From: Acidimicrobiales bacterium
GTDB taxonomy: Bacteria > Actinomycetota > Acidimicrobiia > Acidimicrobiales > Poriferisodalaceae
Direction: 5' to 3'
NCBI GenBank assembly: GCA_030743005.1
Contig: JASLTG010000021.1
Span: 1-33,927, forward strand
Length of the DNA stretch: 33,927 nucleotides
The position numbers were made by a program, and so were the translations under genes. Positions 33,904-33,927 of this stretch are shown piece by piece (within the stretch, counting starts at the first letter, position 1; the number at the start of each line of letters is the position of its first letter). The notes under the pieces were generated by a model that made no database searches, was not told the DNA's origin, and worked only from the letters and a program-made list of their open reading frames with translations.

Positions 33904-33927
33904 GTGTCGCAGCATGAAGAGATCGGT
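33904..33927 (+). CDS. Start of a further gene, cut by the window edge
   Basis: GTG 33904 begins MSQHEEIG and stays open to the end of the window. AAGGGGG lies seven bases before it, and it starts two bases after the ClC stop. Only eight codons are visible, so no family can be given. Confidence 0.4.

Noticed and set aside
1..33927. CRISPR arrays, insertion sequences, prophage or integrase genes
   Set aside because: No regularly spaced repeats, transposase or integrase reading frames, or terminal inverted repeats were seen; the tRNA has no duplicated end nearby.

Overview
The window looks like chromosomal DNA of a free-living actinobacterium of moderate GC, most plausibly an uncultured (perhaps marine) Acidimicrobiia-type lineage. 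The evidence is a compact fhaA-fhaB-pstP-SEDS-pbpA-pknB operon followed by crgA, a DUF3499 protein, an F420-type LLM oxidoreductase, and many acyl-CoA genes. The lineage is an inference from gene content; no rRNA or other phylogenetic marker is present.

Left part (1-17.6 kb) is catabolic and accessory. It begins with a tandem DUF1330-like protein and a small CxxC protein. Next is a mirror-image pair of transcription units: CoA-transferase plus nitroreductase on the minus strand, and a DUF7065/DUF7064-like protein plus a paralogous nitroreductase on the plus strand. They diverge from a region holding a 7-5-7 palindrome. An AidB-like acyl-CoA dehydrogenase then faces a three-subunit molybdenum hydroxylase operon (FAD, 2Fe-2S and Mo subunits) that ends in a MoaD-like sulfur carrier. 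An MFS transporter, a BadH-like short-chain dehydrogenase, an LLM monooxygenase, an acyl-CoA synthetase and another acyl-CoA dehydrogenase complete a set suited to activation and stepwise oxidation of an unknown carboxylic acid.

Middle part (17.8-26.6 kb) is the core actinobacterial envelope and signalling region: DUF3499, two small proteins, crgA, then the kinase/phosphatase/FHA operon, whose successive genes overlap or are a base or so apart. The operon has an intact-looking PASTA kinase and phosphatase, but its penicillin-binding protein lacks all three transpeptidase motifs, and its SEDS protein has Asn where the catalytic Asp is expected. I consider this apparently dead SEDS-bPBP pair beside a live-looking kinase the most interesting thing in the window.

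Right part (26.7-33.9 kb) holds tRNA-Leu(CAG), a small charged coiled-coil protein, and a minus-strand unit of glutaryl-CoA dehydrogenase, nitroreductase, AlkA and Ogt (carboxylate oxidation joined to alkylation repair). It continues with an overlapping metallo-hydrolase/rhodanese pair that suggests persulfide handling, a ClC chloride transporter with CBS domains, and the first codons of one more gene at the right edge.
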